Positions 48,727-59,828 of a stretch of 64,000 bases of DNA are shown one piece after another. The translations under genes were made by a program, and so were the position numbers. This DNA comes from Brachypterus glaber. Lineage: Eukaryota > Arthropoda > Insecta > Coleoptera > Kateretidae. The stretch is from the NCBI GenBank assembly GCA_958510825.1, contig OY294046.1:7886049-7950048 (forward strand), given 5' to 3'. The stretch's first letter is position 1; each line of letters begins with the position of its first letter. The notes beneath the pieces were generated by a model. It was not told where the DNA came from. It made no database searches and saw only the letters and a list, made by a program, of their open reading frames with translations.

Positions 48727-48917
48727 AGTCCACCCGTAGAAACCTTGGGAAAATAGAAACAATATTAGTTTAAAGAAACTAAAAATTTAAAATAATTCAT
48801 TTGGAGTTTATTATTATTATTATTATGTGTGAAGTAAAATTTAAATCTAAAATTAATTCTGTAAACGAATATTAATAATATATTGTTTGTTTCCTTCTCA
48901 ATGTTTCTGTAGGATTA
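48727..48917. mobile_element. Small MITE with ccaccngtagaaac ends, copy 2
   Basis: gtccacccgtagaaaccttg pairs with caatgtttctgta. The inner aacaatattagtttaaa matches copy 1 at 43453 in inverted arrangement. Confidence 0.6.
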
Positions 48918-49338
48918 CTAATTCTGGTTTTAAAATAAATTATTCAATTTAAGACTTAAGAAATAAAGGCTTTTATACCCCCGTTTTAAATACAAATTCA
49001 AAAATATGGACCAATAAGATACTAGAAAAAGTTTTTTAAAAAAGAAATACAATAAATATATAAAATTTTGCATTTTACAATCAATGAAAAACATAAAATA
49101 AAATTAATTTGCAATCCATGATATTTCCATTATATTCATTCTAATTTTTTAATTAAATATATACTATTATATAGCAATGCTGTATTATAGCATTGTCATA
49201 AATTATATGGTTGAAAGCCAAGAATTTCGGTGTGGGCCCAAACATAAATAGTAATTTAACTAATAAATTTTTAATTAAACATGCTTGTAACTATTATCAT
49301 CATCTACATTACTGATAGTTGTTTTATGTTTATTTTAG

Positions 49339-49374
49339 GGTCCTAAAGGAGATAAAGGATATAAAGGTGACTCT
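49339..49374 (+). CDS. MACIT-type collagen, exon n (12 codons)
   Basis: Four lysine- and aspartate-rich triplets, GPKGDKGYKGDS, lie between tattttag and gtaagt in phase 0-0. Confidence 0.9.
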
Positions 49375-49663
49375 GTAAGTATTAAAATTCAGTCTAAAAT
49401 ATTTCTTTGGGAAAATATACAGTCCCGTATGCCGTCATAATCCAATTCCTTTTTTTTTAACGTTTTATAATATTTAATTCAAACAATATCAGTGCTCTTT
49501 ATCGCCATTTATTTATAAATAATCCTTAAAAAGTAAAATTGTGATTGTTGGGTTTCTTAAATACTAAAACGTGATTGACTAAAAAAAATTAAAACTTAGA
49601 ATTAGACTGGATCAATTCTCCTTTATACTTTTGGCCCACATTATCAATAAAAAACAACATAAT

Positions 49664-49952
49664 GGGAGGCATAGCGTAGTGGCTAGCGCGTATGCATAGC
49701 AAGTCTACTATCGTGAGTTCGATTCTCACTGGCGCCGATTTGCCTTTTTCAGTTAATTAATAATTGAAATTTGGCGAAGGCGATAAGTGAAACGGACACT
49801 CCCTAGAAACTGGTTCGAAAGTCAGTATAAGCCGGTGGTTCCCTCTAATACTAGCCCAAACAAGTCCTGGACTTAGGGGATGCTTAATTAAGTAGAATAG
49901 TACGAGGTTAAAAAGTCCAAACATGTAATGTAATGTAATGTAATGTAACATG
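49664..49952 (+). mobile_element. tRNA-derived SINE with a TAATG-repeat tail
   Basis: The first 72 bp (49665-49736) are tRNA-like. They carry an A-box TAGCGTAGTGG and a B-box GAGTTCGATTC inside a perfect GTGAG/CTCAC T-stem, and five of seven acceptor pairs are kept. About 190 bp of tRNA-unrelated sequence follow, then a tail of four to five taatg units at 49924-49948. A short aacat on both sides could be the target duplication. It lies in the last but one collagen intron, in the sense orientation. Confidence 0.85.
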
Positions 49953-50087
49953 TCATCTCATTTGAGTTTAAAATCCATTTATTTTTTATTTTAACAACTG
50001 ATTCAACAATATGCTTGCTGTATATATGACCATTTATTTATAAATAATCCCTTTTAACTAAATACAAGTTTTTTTTCTTATATTTAG

Positions 50088-50222
50088 GGTCCATTAGGAA
50101 AAAGAGGGAGAAAAGGAGACAAAGGAGACAAAGGGGACCAAGGTGTACCGGGATTAGATGCCCCTTGTCCCTTGGGTGCTGATGGACTTCCCTTGCCTGG
50201 ATGTGGATGGAGACCTCCAAAG
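50088..50222 (+). CDS. MACIT-type collagen, exon o with the conserved C-terminal cysteine domain
   Basis: The last collagenous stretch is very basic ([19 protein letters not shown], then VPG). It runs directly into [19 protein letters not shown] and RPPK, ending at gtacat. The motif LDAPCPxGxDGLPxPGC is the signature of the C-terminal domain of type XIII/XXIII/XXV collagens, and the two cysteines probably form disulfides that lock the trimer. KRGRK is a plausible heparin-binding cluster. This exon is the strongest basis for the gene identity. Confidence 0.95.
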
Positions 50223-50318
50223 GTACATTTTTCTGATAAAAAATATATTTCGTTCTTACAAAACTAAACGATATGAATGCTTATTTTTGCTAATAACTGC
50301 ATTGTTTGTTAATTATAG

Positions 50319-50477
50319 GACGTAGTTCGACCCGCACCTCCACCACCATCAATAGATTTTGAAGCAGAAGATCCAACAGACGAAGGTGGTCAAGACGATT
50401 ATGAAGAACCGGAAGAAGAATACGAGGAGTATCCAGAACAGAATGCCGCACTGCCAGTTTCGGCTTCGGCTATTTAA
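50319..50477 (+). CDS. MACIT-type collagen, terminal exon with an acidic tyrosine-rich tail
   Basis: After aattatag the frame reads DVVRPAPPPPSIDFEAEDP and continues through acidic residues to ALPVSASAI and a TAA stop at 50475-50477. The 52 residues are proline-rich and then dominated by Glu and Asp, with tyrosines in DDYEEPEEEYEEYPEQ. Vertebrate family members end soon after the cysteine motif, so this tail is an extension. Because the C terminus is extracellular, the tyrosines in acidic context are candidate sulfation sites. That is an inference. Confidence 0.9.
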   Translation, partial: DVVRPAPPPPSIDFEAEDPTDEGGQDDYEEPEEEYEEYPEQNAALPVSASAI

Positions 50478-50562
50478 CATTTACTGATGATTTTACAATT
50501 TACCTGGTTTAATTTTGTGGTATGTTATGGTTTACTAATTTTGTATATAAGGAACCTAGTAG

Positions 50563-51374
50563 AAATTTAACGTTACAATAACGTTTTTCTAATGTTAGAA
50601 AACTGTATAAAAGTACGTTATAAAAATCAAACGTTAGTTACAAACGTTAATCTAACGTTAGATTTTTAAGTTAGAAATACGTTATAAGTAGGTTTAATTC
50701 CTAACTTTCGGAGGGGGCGTGGCCAACTAGGAAATTTCTACCTGCATCATAAAATGGCAGCTGGAGACAAATTTATTCATATAAATAAATCTTAATATAT
50801 TTTAGCAATCATAATAGTTTTAAACATAATTTCGTTACATTTATTTATAAAATAGCCATCTTTTTGGGTGGCCCTAAATATTTTTCGTGTAATATGCTGT
50901 TATACTTCGATAAATACGTTTACCTCTCAAAAAAAACTTAATATTTAGTTAGTTAATATTTATTTATACATTCAGAATCTTAAAATATTTTTTCAATTCT
51001 AATACAGCGATGCCGGTCTTACTATAATTTTGATTTTTGTGGGAAATTTTTTTAAACTTATTATAGAAATAATAAATAATTATCAAACCTAGGCACATAG
51101 CTGTCTGAAATGAGTATTTTCTATTATAGCTTACGTATTAATGATGGAAATTTAAAAAATATTTAAAGTTAGAATAAGGTTAGAAAAAGGTTAGAATTTA
51201 GTTGGGAAACTAACGTTAGATTTATGTATTTTCTAACATTTTTGTCAAACGTTAGTTTTTAAAGTTAGATTTATATATGTTATAACGTTTTTGTATAACG
51301 TTTGAGACTAAACATAAAAATGTCACTAATCTAATGTTATGTTAAGTTCGATTTGTGTACTTTTCTACCAGGGG
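50563..51374. mobile_element. ctaccnggtagaa MITE family, copy 3, in the probable collagen 3' UTR
   Basis: The ends cctagtagaaatttaacg and tttctaccagggg are inverted. The order of inner motifs (ggaggggcgtggccaactag-type, cataaaatggcagctggaga, then atgttatgttaag) is the reverse of copy 2. It begins 86 bp after the collagen stop codon. Confidence 0.85.
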
Positions 51375-51407
51375 AGTGAATAATAACAGTTTAAGAGAAT
51401 TAAAATT

Positions 51408-51413
51408 AATAAA
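51408..51413 (+). promoter_or_regulatory. Candidate poly(A) signal AATAAA for the collagen gene
   Basis: An AATAAA lies about 930 bp after the stop codon, just beyond the end of a MITE that occupies most of the probable 3' UTR. Other AATAAA strings lie inside that MITE, so the choice is tentative. Confidence 0.3.
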
Positions 51414-54400
51414 ACTCAACCCTCCCTTCTCAATAAATTTATTTATTTTGGTGAATTCAGATTTTGTAAATTTATATTATTTTTCTAATCCGGATACACC
51501 AAAATAAATAAATTTATTGAGAAGAGAGTGTTAAATTTTATTAAGTTTAAATTTACTTTTCATAATCTTTCTACTTTTAACGATAACATAATTTAGTACC
51601 TTTAATAAAAGTAATGGCATATTATTAGGAGTTTCCTTTAAATAGTTTATTATAATATTACTTACTTACTTACTACTTACAGTTTACTTACTATCTTACA
51701 GTTTTTGATAATAATTTAATAATAATAATTTACCATAACTGTTTAACTAAGATAATAAACTCTTTTATTATTTGATATAGTACTTAACATATTTTACGTG
51801 TGTCACTTTTTATAATTTTTTATTAATAATAAAAGTAAATCTCATAGTTTTTATTTTTTTTCAGATTTAAGACATTTTTCTTCCGAAAAGAAACCAAGTG
51901 TCTTCCGGATTTTCTGCCTAATCAAATTTTTTGGTGAATATCTAAATAAGTTAACTATTTGATTCCATACCATAATAATAATATACCATGGACCATGGTA
52001 CCATGGGATTGTTCTTTAAAAAACTTCTAAACGTACTTACGCGAATGAAAAGTGAATGTGTACATATTTTTCTCAATAGTGTAAACTAATTAGCAAACAA
52101 TTTAGTCTTCCATTATTTTCATACAAACGTTAAATATATACAATATATCAATGAAGGCATTTAAGAGTTGCAAGGTGCGGGAATCTTCTATTTGCTTACG
52201 TTGAAATCAAGCACAGTAAGTATTAAAATAGCGGCAACGTTGCATGCATGCATTCATTTGTCTGCTTGGCAACGGTGTAGAAAATAACATAAGAAATCGC
52301 CTGGTCCGTGATTACTGATCTTGGACCGCTAATTATTTTCCGTACTTTTTTATTGAAACAAATGAAAATAATTTTTCTGACTTACATAGATAATTTTAAA
52401 TTTGGCTTTATGATGGTGTTCACAATATTGTTCTACTCTCCCCTATATTACAGATATTTGTTATTTTAAACTAAGATTTTTTTATGCATAATTTCAGTTA
52501 ATTATGTATATATTTTTTATATTATAAACATAATACTTTAAGTTAATAAAATCATGTTATATAATTTATAATAGATAAATTTTTTAAAACTGGCACAATT
52601 GCAATTACTTGCGCAATCTTACTGTGAAATACCTAATTGTAAGCTACTTATTGTTAAATACTGATTAGGAATAAATAAATAAATATTAAAAAGTATACCT
52701 CAATTAGTAAAAAAATTGGTTCTCGTCAAATTAACTATTTGCTTTTTTAAAAGTTCGCTAAAAATGAACGAAGGGCGTATATTAATTTTAAAAAGATGTT
52801 CACCTTTAATTAATATTTACCATGAAAAATAAATAAATGGCCCCATTTGTTGCAACTTCAAAATGGTTTCCTTTGATATAATGCATTAGTTAATTTATTG
52901 TTGTATATTTTATAATTACTTAAATCAACTTTAAGAAATACAAATATGTAATTTTAGATAGGAAATATTCGTTAATGATTTTTTATATTAAATAATTAGT
53001 TCCTCATGTTAACATTTAAATATAATGATAATTATAATAGTTATTAGGTAAGCTAAGTATAAATGTGATTATTTTTTAACGTTTTTATCAACCAATCATT
53101 TAACAATATTTCTGGCTACGTGTTTATTTCTGTCCAATCATATTACAGTTATATTGGGAATTTTCTATTGTATAAAATTCTAGTGAGAATCGCTGTAGTA
53201 TTTTGTTTTTCAGTATTTCTCTTTTACAACAAGATTTCATACCTAAAACTAATTAATAATTAAATATGAATAAATTACTATTTATAATTATTGTTATTAA
53301 TTTGTTATTTACCAAAAAATACCTCAAAATATTCTTTTTATAAAATGTAATGACAGTTTTTATAGGTTGACTTTTATGAACATGCTTGCAATTTAAAAAT
53401 TGACAAAAAGGTTTCAGTTTAGCAGTAGAGAATGTAATTAAATTAACCAAATCACAGAATATGCCCTTAAAAATATTAAGATAAGCAATAAAACAATTTA
53501 TATCAATTTGCGATGAAAAAATACAAAAGTTGGTTTGACATATTATAAATCGTTAAAAAATAATCTTCCGAATTACAATTATCGGTTTTCATTCAAATTT
53601 GCTGTCAAAGGAAATAATTACTCCAGGGGCGACGGCCCGGTCGTAATTATTTCCAGACAGAAAATTTTCATGAAAACAGCGAATTTTTCCCGCATAATTC
53701 TCAGCCTCTTGTGTAATTATATATGAAAATTTAATTATTCGATACCTACCTAAGTTCTTATTTCAAAATAAGTTTTATGAAAGTAAAACATTTAGTTATT
53801 TTTTAGAGAAATTATCTTAAAATCAAATGCACATTAACAGTGAATATTATTATTATATTAATATTTCATCCTTTTTGGGAATCATCAGCACTGTATATCC
53901 TGTATGTTCTTAGTATTTAAAATGTTAAATACCTTTAACTTTTTTTCAATATTTATTATGATTCTTATTAAATATTTAAATTTGTCGTCAAAAATTATTT
54001 TGGAGTGCATTTTTAGATGTTGAAAAACTTATTCTATAGAGTCAAAAATAAAACACTGCCCAGTTGTATATAGTTAATTGTTAAAAGGTATAAAAAAAAA
54101 TTAAGAATATTATGATTTTACCATTAATATATTTTTTTTCAAATTCTGTATTAAACTTTTAGATTTCAATAAAAGTAATGAATAGTTATAATTATACATA
54201 ATTATGCATAATTTTTACGAGCGCCATTTTAGATTTTGTCAGGGCAAAGAAATTTAGATGCGCCTTCATCAAAAATGTAAAACATCACTATACCTAAAGA
54301 TAAAGGGGGCATGGCCTCTTCCATCTATTCTTATCAACGATAGCGGATTTTTTTTTAAATTAACAAAGTGTCTATAAGATCATATTTTGAATAACATCAT

Positions 54401-55580
54401 ATATTGTAATTTTTTTTCACTTCCGGTTTAACTGGAAACGACCCCTACTTTTGATTTTTAAATTGAACATGCTGTATATTTTTACATATTTGGATTCTTC
54501 ATTAAATTCTTTGTCTTATCCTATTTGGACAGTTTTTGACATTTTTTAAATAAAATTTTGTATCAGATTTTTTTATCTGGAAAGTAACTAAATCCATTTT
54601 GGATCAAATATTGATAAAAAATCACAATTTATTAAAAAAATTGTTTTCGTTTGATTTTACACTAAAGCTAAACTTGGAAAAACACATTTTTGCCTTACCT
54701 AAAATTTTTGTTTATAACGTCTATGGCTCGTCAATATCATTAGAAGGATAATTTTTTCTCTTTACAATGATGCCAAAAAGTAAATATTTATTTTCATAAT
54801 ATCTTTAAAATATTATAGGTTTTTAAAATAATATACGCATTGCACGCGCCTGACTCCATTTCCTTTGATGATGATGATGGTGGTGATGCCAAACAAGCTG
54901 CATAAGACAAATACGATTGTATTATTATTTTTGCAAAAAAAAATTATTTTAAATAGATTATAAAAAATTAATATTAACTTTTTGGCGAGCCACCTTTGAA
55001 ATACATCCGATATATTAACGTTGCATCTTCCGAGTCAAAAGTACCACATCCCCCTTTCAAAATATAGATGGCACAATTTTTAATAGTAGAGAGCCCCTAG
55101 CACAAGCATAAAGCTTATTTGGACTTTGGACTCTAAAATAAATAAATATATGTTTATATTAAATAAATTTTATGTTCCGAAAATTAAGGGTGAATGTGTT
55201 AATAAATAGTATGGTACCCTATTTTGTAGTTTAAGTAAGTTAACTTTATAAATATTTAACTTTATTTTAACTTAACCAAAAGTTTGGTTTCTGTATTTAC
55301 AGATGAGACTTTATGCATCTTTTTTTTAAGATAATTATCATCTTTTCTTAAGATAATTATCGATAAATACAAAAGTCCAAACGAAAATTAAAAAAGGTTT
55401 ATAAATTTTTCGACAAACTTTTCTAGTTGTATAGTTCTATAGTAATAGTATTTAAAAATTATAAAATAATAACTGTGTATCTCAATAAAGCAGGTTTAAG
55501 TATTAAACGATTATAAAATATTCTGTAATTAAAAAATTTTAATAATAAAAAAACAATTTATTAAAAATTACTTTTATTTT
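51414..55580. other. Intergenic region between convergent genes
   Basis: AT-rich DNA with no supported gene. It contains a ctcaataaatttatttt inverted pair (51428 and 51510), a ccatggaccatggtaccatgg cluster near 51988 and a diverged arm of the 19813 family near 54415-54530. Confidence 0.5.
53595..53735. repeat. Hairpin element with a GC-rich loop
   Basis: ggaaataattactccagggg is followed by gacggcccggtcgtaattat and tcc, and an outer pair gtcaaa/gacag continues on both sides. Confidence 0.65.
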
Positions 55581-55941
55581 ATAATATGACTTACCTATAA
55601 TAATTTTTTACATAAATATTTACAAAATTATATTACAATATTCTTATAGTAACAAAAGTTAATGTACCCAGTTTTATTTTGTTTTAATTATTCAGACATT
55701 CACTAGTCAGGTTACAGTTTTTATACTAGACGCATGCGCGCAGTTTTAAACGAGGTTTTAACCGACGTTTTTACCTATAAATTGGGTTTTTTAATAGTTA
55801 TGTTTGGTACTAGTAGGTAAAGTAAGATATTATCCACGAGAGAATGTTTGACCCACGACGGCCGTATGCAAGTTTCACAGTTTAAAATCAAAAATTATTT
55901 TATTGCTTAACGTTTTGTAAAAAACTGCCTTTTCTAAAAGA

Positions 55942-56090
55942 GTAAGGTATAGTATATTCTATAACTAGTATGGAATAGACAATAATCCGCGCAAGCGGAA
56001 AGTTTGTCATACGACCCGGCAGGCGAGTATGACGGTCCCGCGAGCGCGGAATGACTATTCCATACGTGTTGTAGACTATACTTTTTCTTC
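55942..56090. repeat. Hairpin element with a GC-rich centre
   Basis: agtatggaatagacaataat and attccatacgt arms enclose ccgcgcaagcgg, tcatacgacccgg and gagcgcgg motifs, so the whole stretch can fold into one stem. Confidence 0.7.
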
Positions 56091-56464
56091 GACTGCAAAT
56101 ATGGAACACTGTATGGCTTTAAACCGCGGACAAGATTAATGTTTTTTGTGACTCGACATTGTAAATGCAACAAAACACATATTTTTAAATAAAGCAATTA
56201 ATGTTATTTAATAATTTTATCAAATCAGTACTTAAAAAAGATTTTTATCCAATACATACAGATAATAAGACAATTACCAGATTTATTTTAAATAGATAAA
56301 CTCAATAATAACCCCCGCGTGGCTTTTACTTTATTGAGTGCATAATTACTTATTTTACCCACTCAACTGTCACTTGTCAAATTATTTTCTTGTAAATGTC
56401 ATTAAAATTTTTAATAAAAATATGAATTTCTAAGCTATTTATTGGATAAAACCTTGTATGGCAC

Positions 56465-56565
56465 TCATGGGTAAACCGATATTGCCCTCTCGAAAATTAA
56501 TTAACCTGCTTGACTGACACCTCGCAGGTTAATTTTCTCATGGGCAATATCTTACTTTACCCACT
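56465..56565. repeat. Hairpin element
   Basis: tgggtaaaccgatattgccc and gggcaatatcttactttacc are inverted, as are aattaacctgc and gcaggttaatt near the centre. Confidence 0.75.
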
Positions 56566-57322
56566 AGTACCATAAATAACTATTATTTAATTTTAGCACA
56601 TATTTACAAATTATAATGCAAAAATTGAAGGTTCTGTCAGATTGCTGTGACAGATATCAGGTTTAAATTTTTAACAATAGATGGAGCAGTTTTAATTTTT
56701 TGAACTAAATTGATAAAAAACTTGTCAAATATTAAGAAAAACTAATAAACTTTATGTAATTTTAACGCAAAACTTTAAATTGTATTAAATTATTCAATAT
56801 TTCATGGTAAACTATATATAATTTTGCTACAGTTTTCTTTACTTTTATAAACGAGAGATGGCACTAAATGTTCTCATTCTAACACTTGATATGGAATGTT
56901 CATACCGTATCTAGAGCTAGAATGGATTCATTCTGTGCTTGAAAAGTGTGTGTATTCATTCTAAAGCAGTCGTAGAAAAAAAAAATATTACTCAGGGAAG
57001 ACGTAAGACAATTTATAAAAAATGATTAAAATGTCAATTTCCTTAGGTAAATTGACGATAGTAAACTAGGTCTTTATATTGATGTATTGGGAAAAAAATA
57101 TTTTAAGTTCTTTTTGCGCAATAGTTTAACTAAAAAATTAAAACTGTGATTAAAACTGTGATTGGCAGATTCCTTAAAGACTGGAACTTGACTAGTGCAT
57201 TTTTTAAAATGAAAACAAAATAATACTGGACAATTCACCTTAAGGCTAGTTTAACCAATCATTAACACTATTTAAGACTTTAACCAATGAAATGAAATCT
57301 GTCAAATAATTCTGACATTTCT

Positions 57323-57328
57323 TTTATT
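57323..57328 (-). promoter_or_regulatory. Probable poly(A) signal AATAAA for the NRF-6-like gene
   Basis: AATAAA on the minus strand lies about 70 nt after the stop codon, with no competing gene structure between. The short 3' UTR would be normal for an insect. Confidence 0.55.
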
Positions 57329-57398
57329 GAGCAAATTCTTAGTGAGTTTAGTGTCAATGACTAAAAATACCATCCATTAATACAGTCCTTAAAAACTC

Positions 57399-57503
57399 TT
57401 AAAATATTATCTTTAGTAAATTTACAACTGGGGCTTCAAACATTAGAGATATGGCAAACGCTGCTAAAAACGATATCACTACGTTTCCACAATAAATAAC
57501 AAA
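57399..57503 (-). CDS. NRF-6-like protein, terminal exon
   Basis: After a ttttttttcag acceptor the minus strand reads FVIYCGNVVISFLAAFAISL and then MFEAPVVNLLKIIF and a TAA stop at 57399-57401. It encodes the last membrane helix and the FEAPVVxLLKxxF end typical of the family. The phase is 0, matching the exon at 58480. Confidence 0.93.
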   Translation of the reverse strand, partial: FVIYCGNVVISFLAAFAISLMFEAPVVNLLKIIF

Positions 57504-57509
57504 CTGAAA

Positions 57510-57650
57510 AAAAAATAGTAATTATATACCAAGGTAGAGAAGACATTTTGTATAACCGAGCATATTAAATCCCGAGATGCGTAGCAGCGAGGGATTTAAG
57601 AGTGCGAGGCTATAATTGTCTTCTCTAACGTAGATTATATATTAGTTTTT
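57510..57650. mobile_element. Hairpin element beside the last NRF-6-like exon
   Basis: aggtagagaagacattttgt pairs with ataattgtcttctctaacgt, and taaatcccgag with gagggattta. It begins within a few bases of the minus-strand acceptor at 57504. Confidence 0.8.
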
Positions 57651-58084
57651 TCACTACTAGCACTATTTAACTATTCTTATTCAAATAATAAAATAAATTA
57701 TTAACAGAAATTATATTTCTTGAAATTTTCATAAAAATCAAGTAGTCCAAACCAATGACATTTGATCAAATAAATACTTTGAACTGACGTTTAAAAATTT
57801 AGTTTTTTTTTATTTTTTTTTGGTTATAATATTTAGCTAATTATTGCTTGTATTAATTGCTAATAATTATATTTCGTTATATTTAATAAATAGAAAGTTA
57901 TTTAAAGCTATTTTCTTGGGTTTATTTAGAAAAAATTGCACAAAGAACTGAAAAATCTAAAGTGGGTGAGTGACAATTATTTATAAAATTTACTCCTACT
58001 AGAAGAGAAACAATTATTATTGCTATAGGTGAAGAAAATTGATTTCACAGTCTGAAAACATGATAAATAATGGTATCTAGTAGT

Positions 58085-58475
58085 GAAAAAAATATTTTAA
58101 CTTAATTTACTACTTAAAAGTTTACTACTTTTAAGATTTTTAGTTTTAAGTTTAGTACTTTTAAGTTTAAGTTACCACTTTTAAGTCTACTACTTTTATG
58201 TTTACTACTTAAAAGTTTTTAACTTGAATGTTTACTACTTTTATGTTAAAAACTTACAACCTTTAAGTTAAAAGTTTACTACTTTTAAGTTAAAAATTCA
58301 CTACTTTTAAGTTAAAAAAAATAATAATTCTTTTGAGTTATAAAAATACTATTTTTAAGATAAAAATATACTTCTTTTAACAGTTTACTATTTTTAGTAA
58401 GAAATTTACCACTTTTAACTTAAAAGTTTAGTATTTTTAAGTTAAAATTTAACTACTTTTAAGTTAAAAATTTAC
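58085..58475. repeat. Degenerate tandem repeat, tactacttttaagtt units
   Basis: About 390 bp consist of variants of tttactacttttaagttaaa with a period near 21-22 bp and an 11-bp substructure. The array starts directly at the donor side of the NRF-6-like exon at 58480. Confidence 0.88.
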
Positions 58476-58479
58476 TTAC

Positions 58480-58695
58480 CGCAAATATATTATGAAGACT
58501 GATGTTTCCTTCCAAAATAAAGCTAGTAAAACACATGAGAACTGGATGGATCAGATAGGCACAATATGTGAGTCTACTTAATGGCAAAAATAGTTTACAG
58601 CTCAGTAAACAGTTCAAAGGGCCTCCATATCCAGAGCAACAAGCTATAGTTATCCACGCTAAAGAAAGGCCCCATGCCGTGTGTCCTAAAGCAGC
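58480..58695 (-). CDS. NRF-6-like protein, penultimate exon
   Basis: Between ttttttag and gtaagt on the minus strand lie 72 codons: AALGHTAWGLSLAWITIACC, then SGYGGPLNCLLSCKLFLPLS, then RLTYCAYLIHPVLMCF and a final helix start. HTAW, GYGGP and PLSRLTYCAYLIHP are strongly conserved family blocks. The exon is phase 0-0. Its donor is followed immediately by a degenerate tandem repeat. Confidence 0.95.
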
Positions 58696-58713
58696 CTAAA
58701 AAAGATACAAAGA

Positions 58714-59320
58714 TACACCGGGTATCCCAACCTAGCGATTTTCTCGTAAACTAAAAGAGATAATCAAGTTCTGAGAAAACCATTTTAAATAAGACAACTT
58801 AAACTACTTTTTAGCATATATGTGATACTTTCAGCTCTTGAAATGTGGCCAGGGGCATAGAGGGACATTTTTTTAAATGAAAAGGTGGGTCGTGTGATAC
58901 ATCATTTTAAAGCTTATAAAATTCTCTATTTAACTATATACTTATTTTTTTTAAACATTTAAAATAGGGTATTTTTGTCAAAATTTCTCTAAAAATTTAA
59001 CAATTTTTTAAAAATTACTAATTTCATGATGAAAAAACGTAAATTATACTTTTAAACTAATTTTAATTGACAAATAAAAATTACAAAAATAAACTTAAAA
59101 AATCGCACTTTTTAGCACAAAAACTTAAAAAATCAATTTTTTTTTAAGAATTGTATAAAAAAAATAAAAAATATTGGACTGTATATAGAATTTTATTTGC
59201 TTTAAAATGATGTCACACGACCCTCCTTTTCATTTTCATGCCCCCTGCCCATATTTTAAGAGCTGAAAGTATAAAATATATGCTAAAAGATAGTTTAAGT
59301 TGTCGCGAAAACCCTCTTAA
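58714..59320. mobile_element. Foldback with accgggtatccc end
   Basis: acaccgggtatcccaaccta opens the left side. ataagacaacttaaactact and tttcagctcttgaaatgtgg are mirrored at about 59260-59305. The right terminal sequence is diverged. Confidence 0.7.
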
Positions 59321-59828
59321 AAGAGATTCTTTGAGTGATTCTAAGACGAAAAGTTTATATAAACATAGATAATTTTTTTTAAAGCTTGTAAATTTTTTTA
59401 ATTTTTTTTTTGATTTTTTTTTAATCTTGTTTTGTTTTTGATTTTAATGAACCTAGGGCTATAGGGAAAAGTATTATTTTGTTGACAGCAGTATTTTATT
59501 AATGATGTAATGTTAATAAGAGGAGATTCTCTTCTTCCGCTTGATAATTCAGAAACATTAAAAGGACCGACTTTTTAGAGATATTCATACTGATGGAAAG
59601 GCATAAACTCGCAAACAAAAATATAACTCTTTATAAAATGGCCAGCTCACAGAATGTCGACTGGCGATACAGAAGAAAACAGGTAGGGTCGTAACGACCT
59701 GGTCGCGGCTACCCGGTCGCAGTTGTCAGCGACTGCGTCTTTTGGAGGAAACCGTAGCTTTATAACGCTTTGTGTCATGCGTAGAACTATGTCTATGAAT
59801 TAAATACTAAGTAGGTGGGTATACTTAC

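Larger units (their letters stand above)
1340..50477 (+). other. Gene span: MACIT-type transmembrane collagen (XIII/XXIII/XXV-like), 3' part
   Basis: Seventeen plus-strand exons with matching splice phases join into one frame of 1287 nt (428 codons plus stop). The product is mostly Gly-X-Y triplets with short interruptions, then a two-cysteine C-terminal domain with [17 protein letters not shown], which I recognise as the conserved end of type XIII, XXIII and XXV collagens. These are type II membrane proteins whose trimeric ectodomain acts at cell-matrix contacts and neuromuscular junctions; that role is family knowledge. Most exon lengths are multiples of 9 (27, 36, 45, 54, 63, 135), as usual for collagen. 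Introns run from about 70 bp to 16 kb. The N terminus with the membrane segment is upstream of the window. Fibrillar collagen is excluded by the interruptions and the lack of a fibrillar C-propeptide; type IV by the lack of the C4 domain. Confidence 0.9.

Noticed and set aside
49665..49736. Functional tRNA gene
   Set aside because: The acceptor stem has two mismatches, the anticodon arm is poor, and the sequence continues into a SINE body with a repeat tail.
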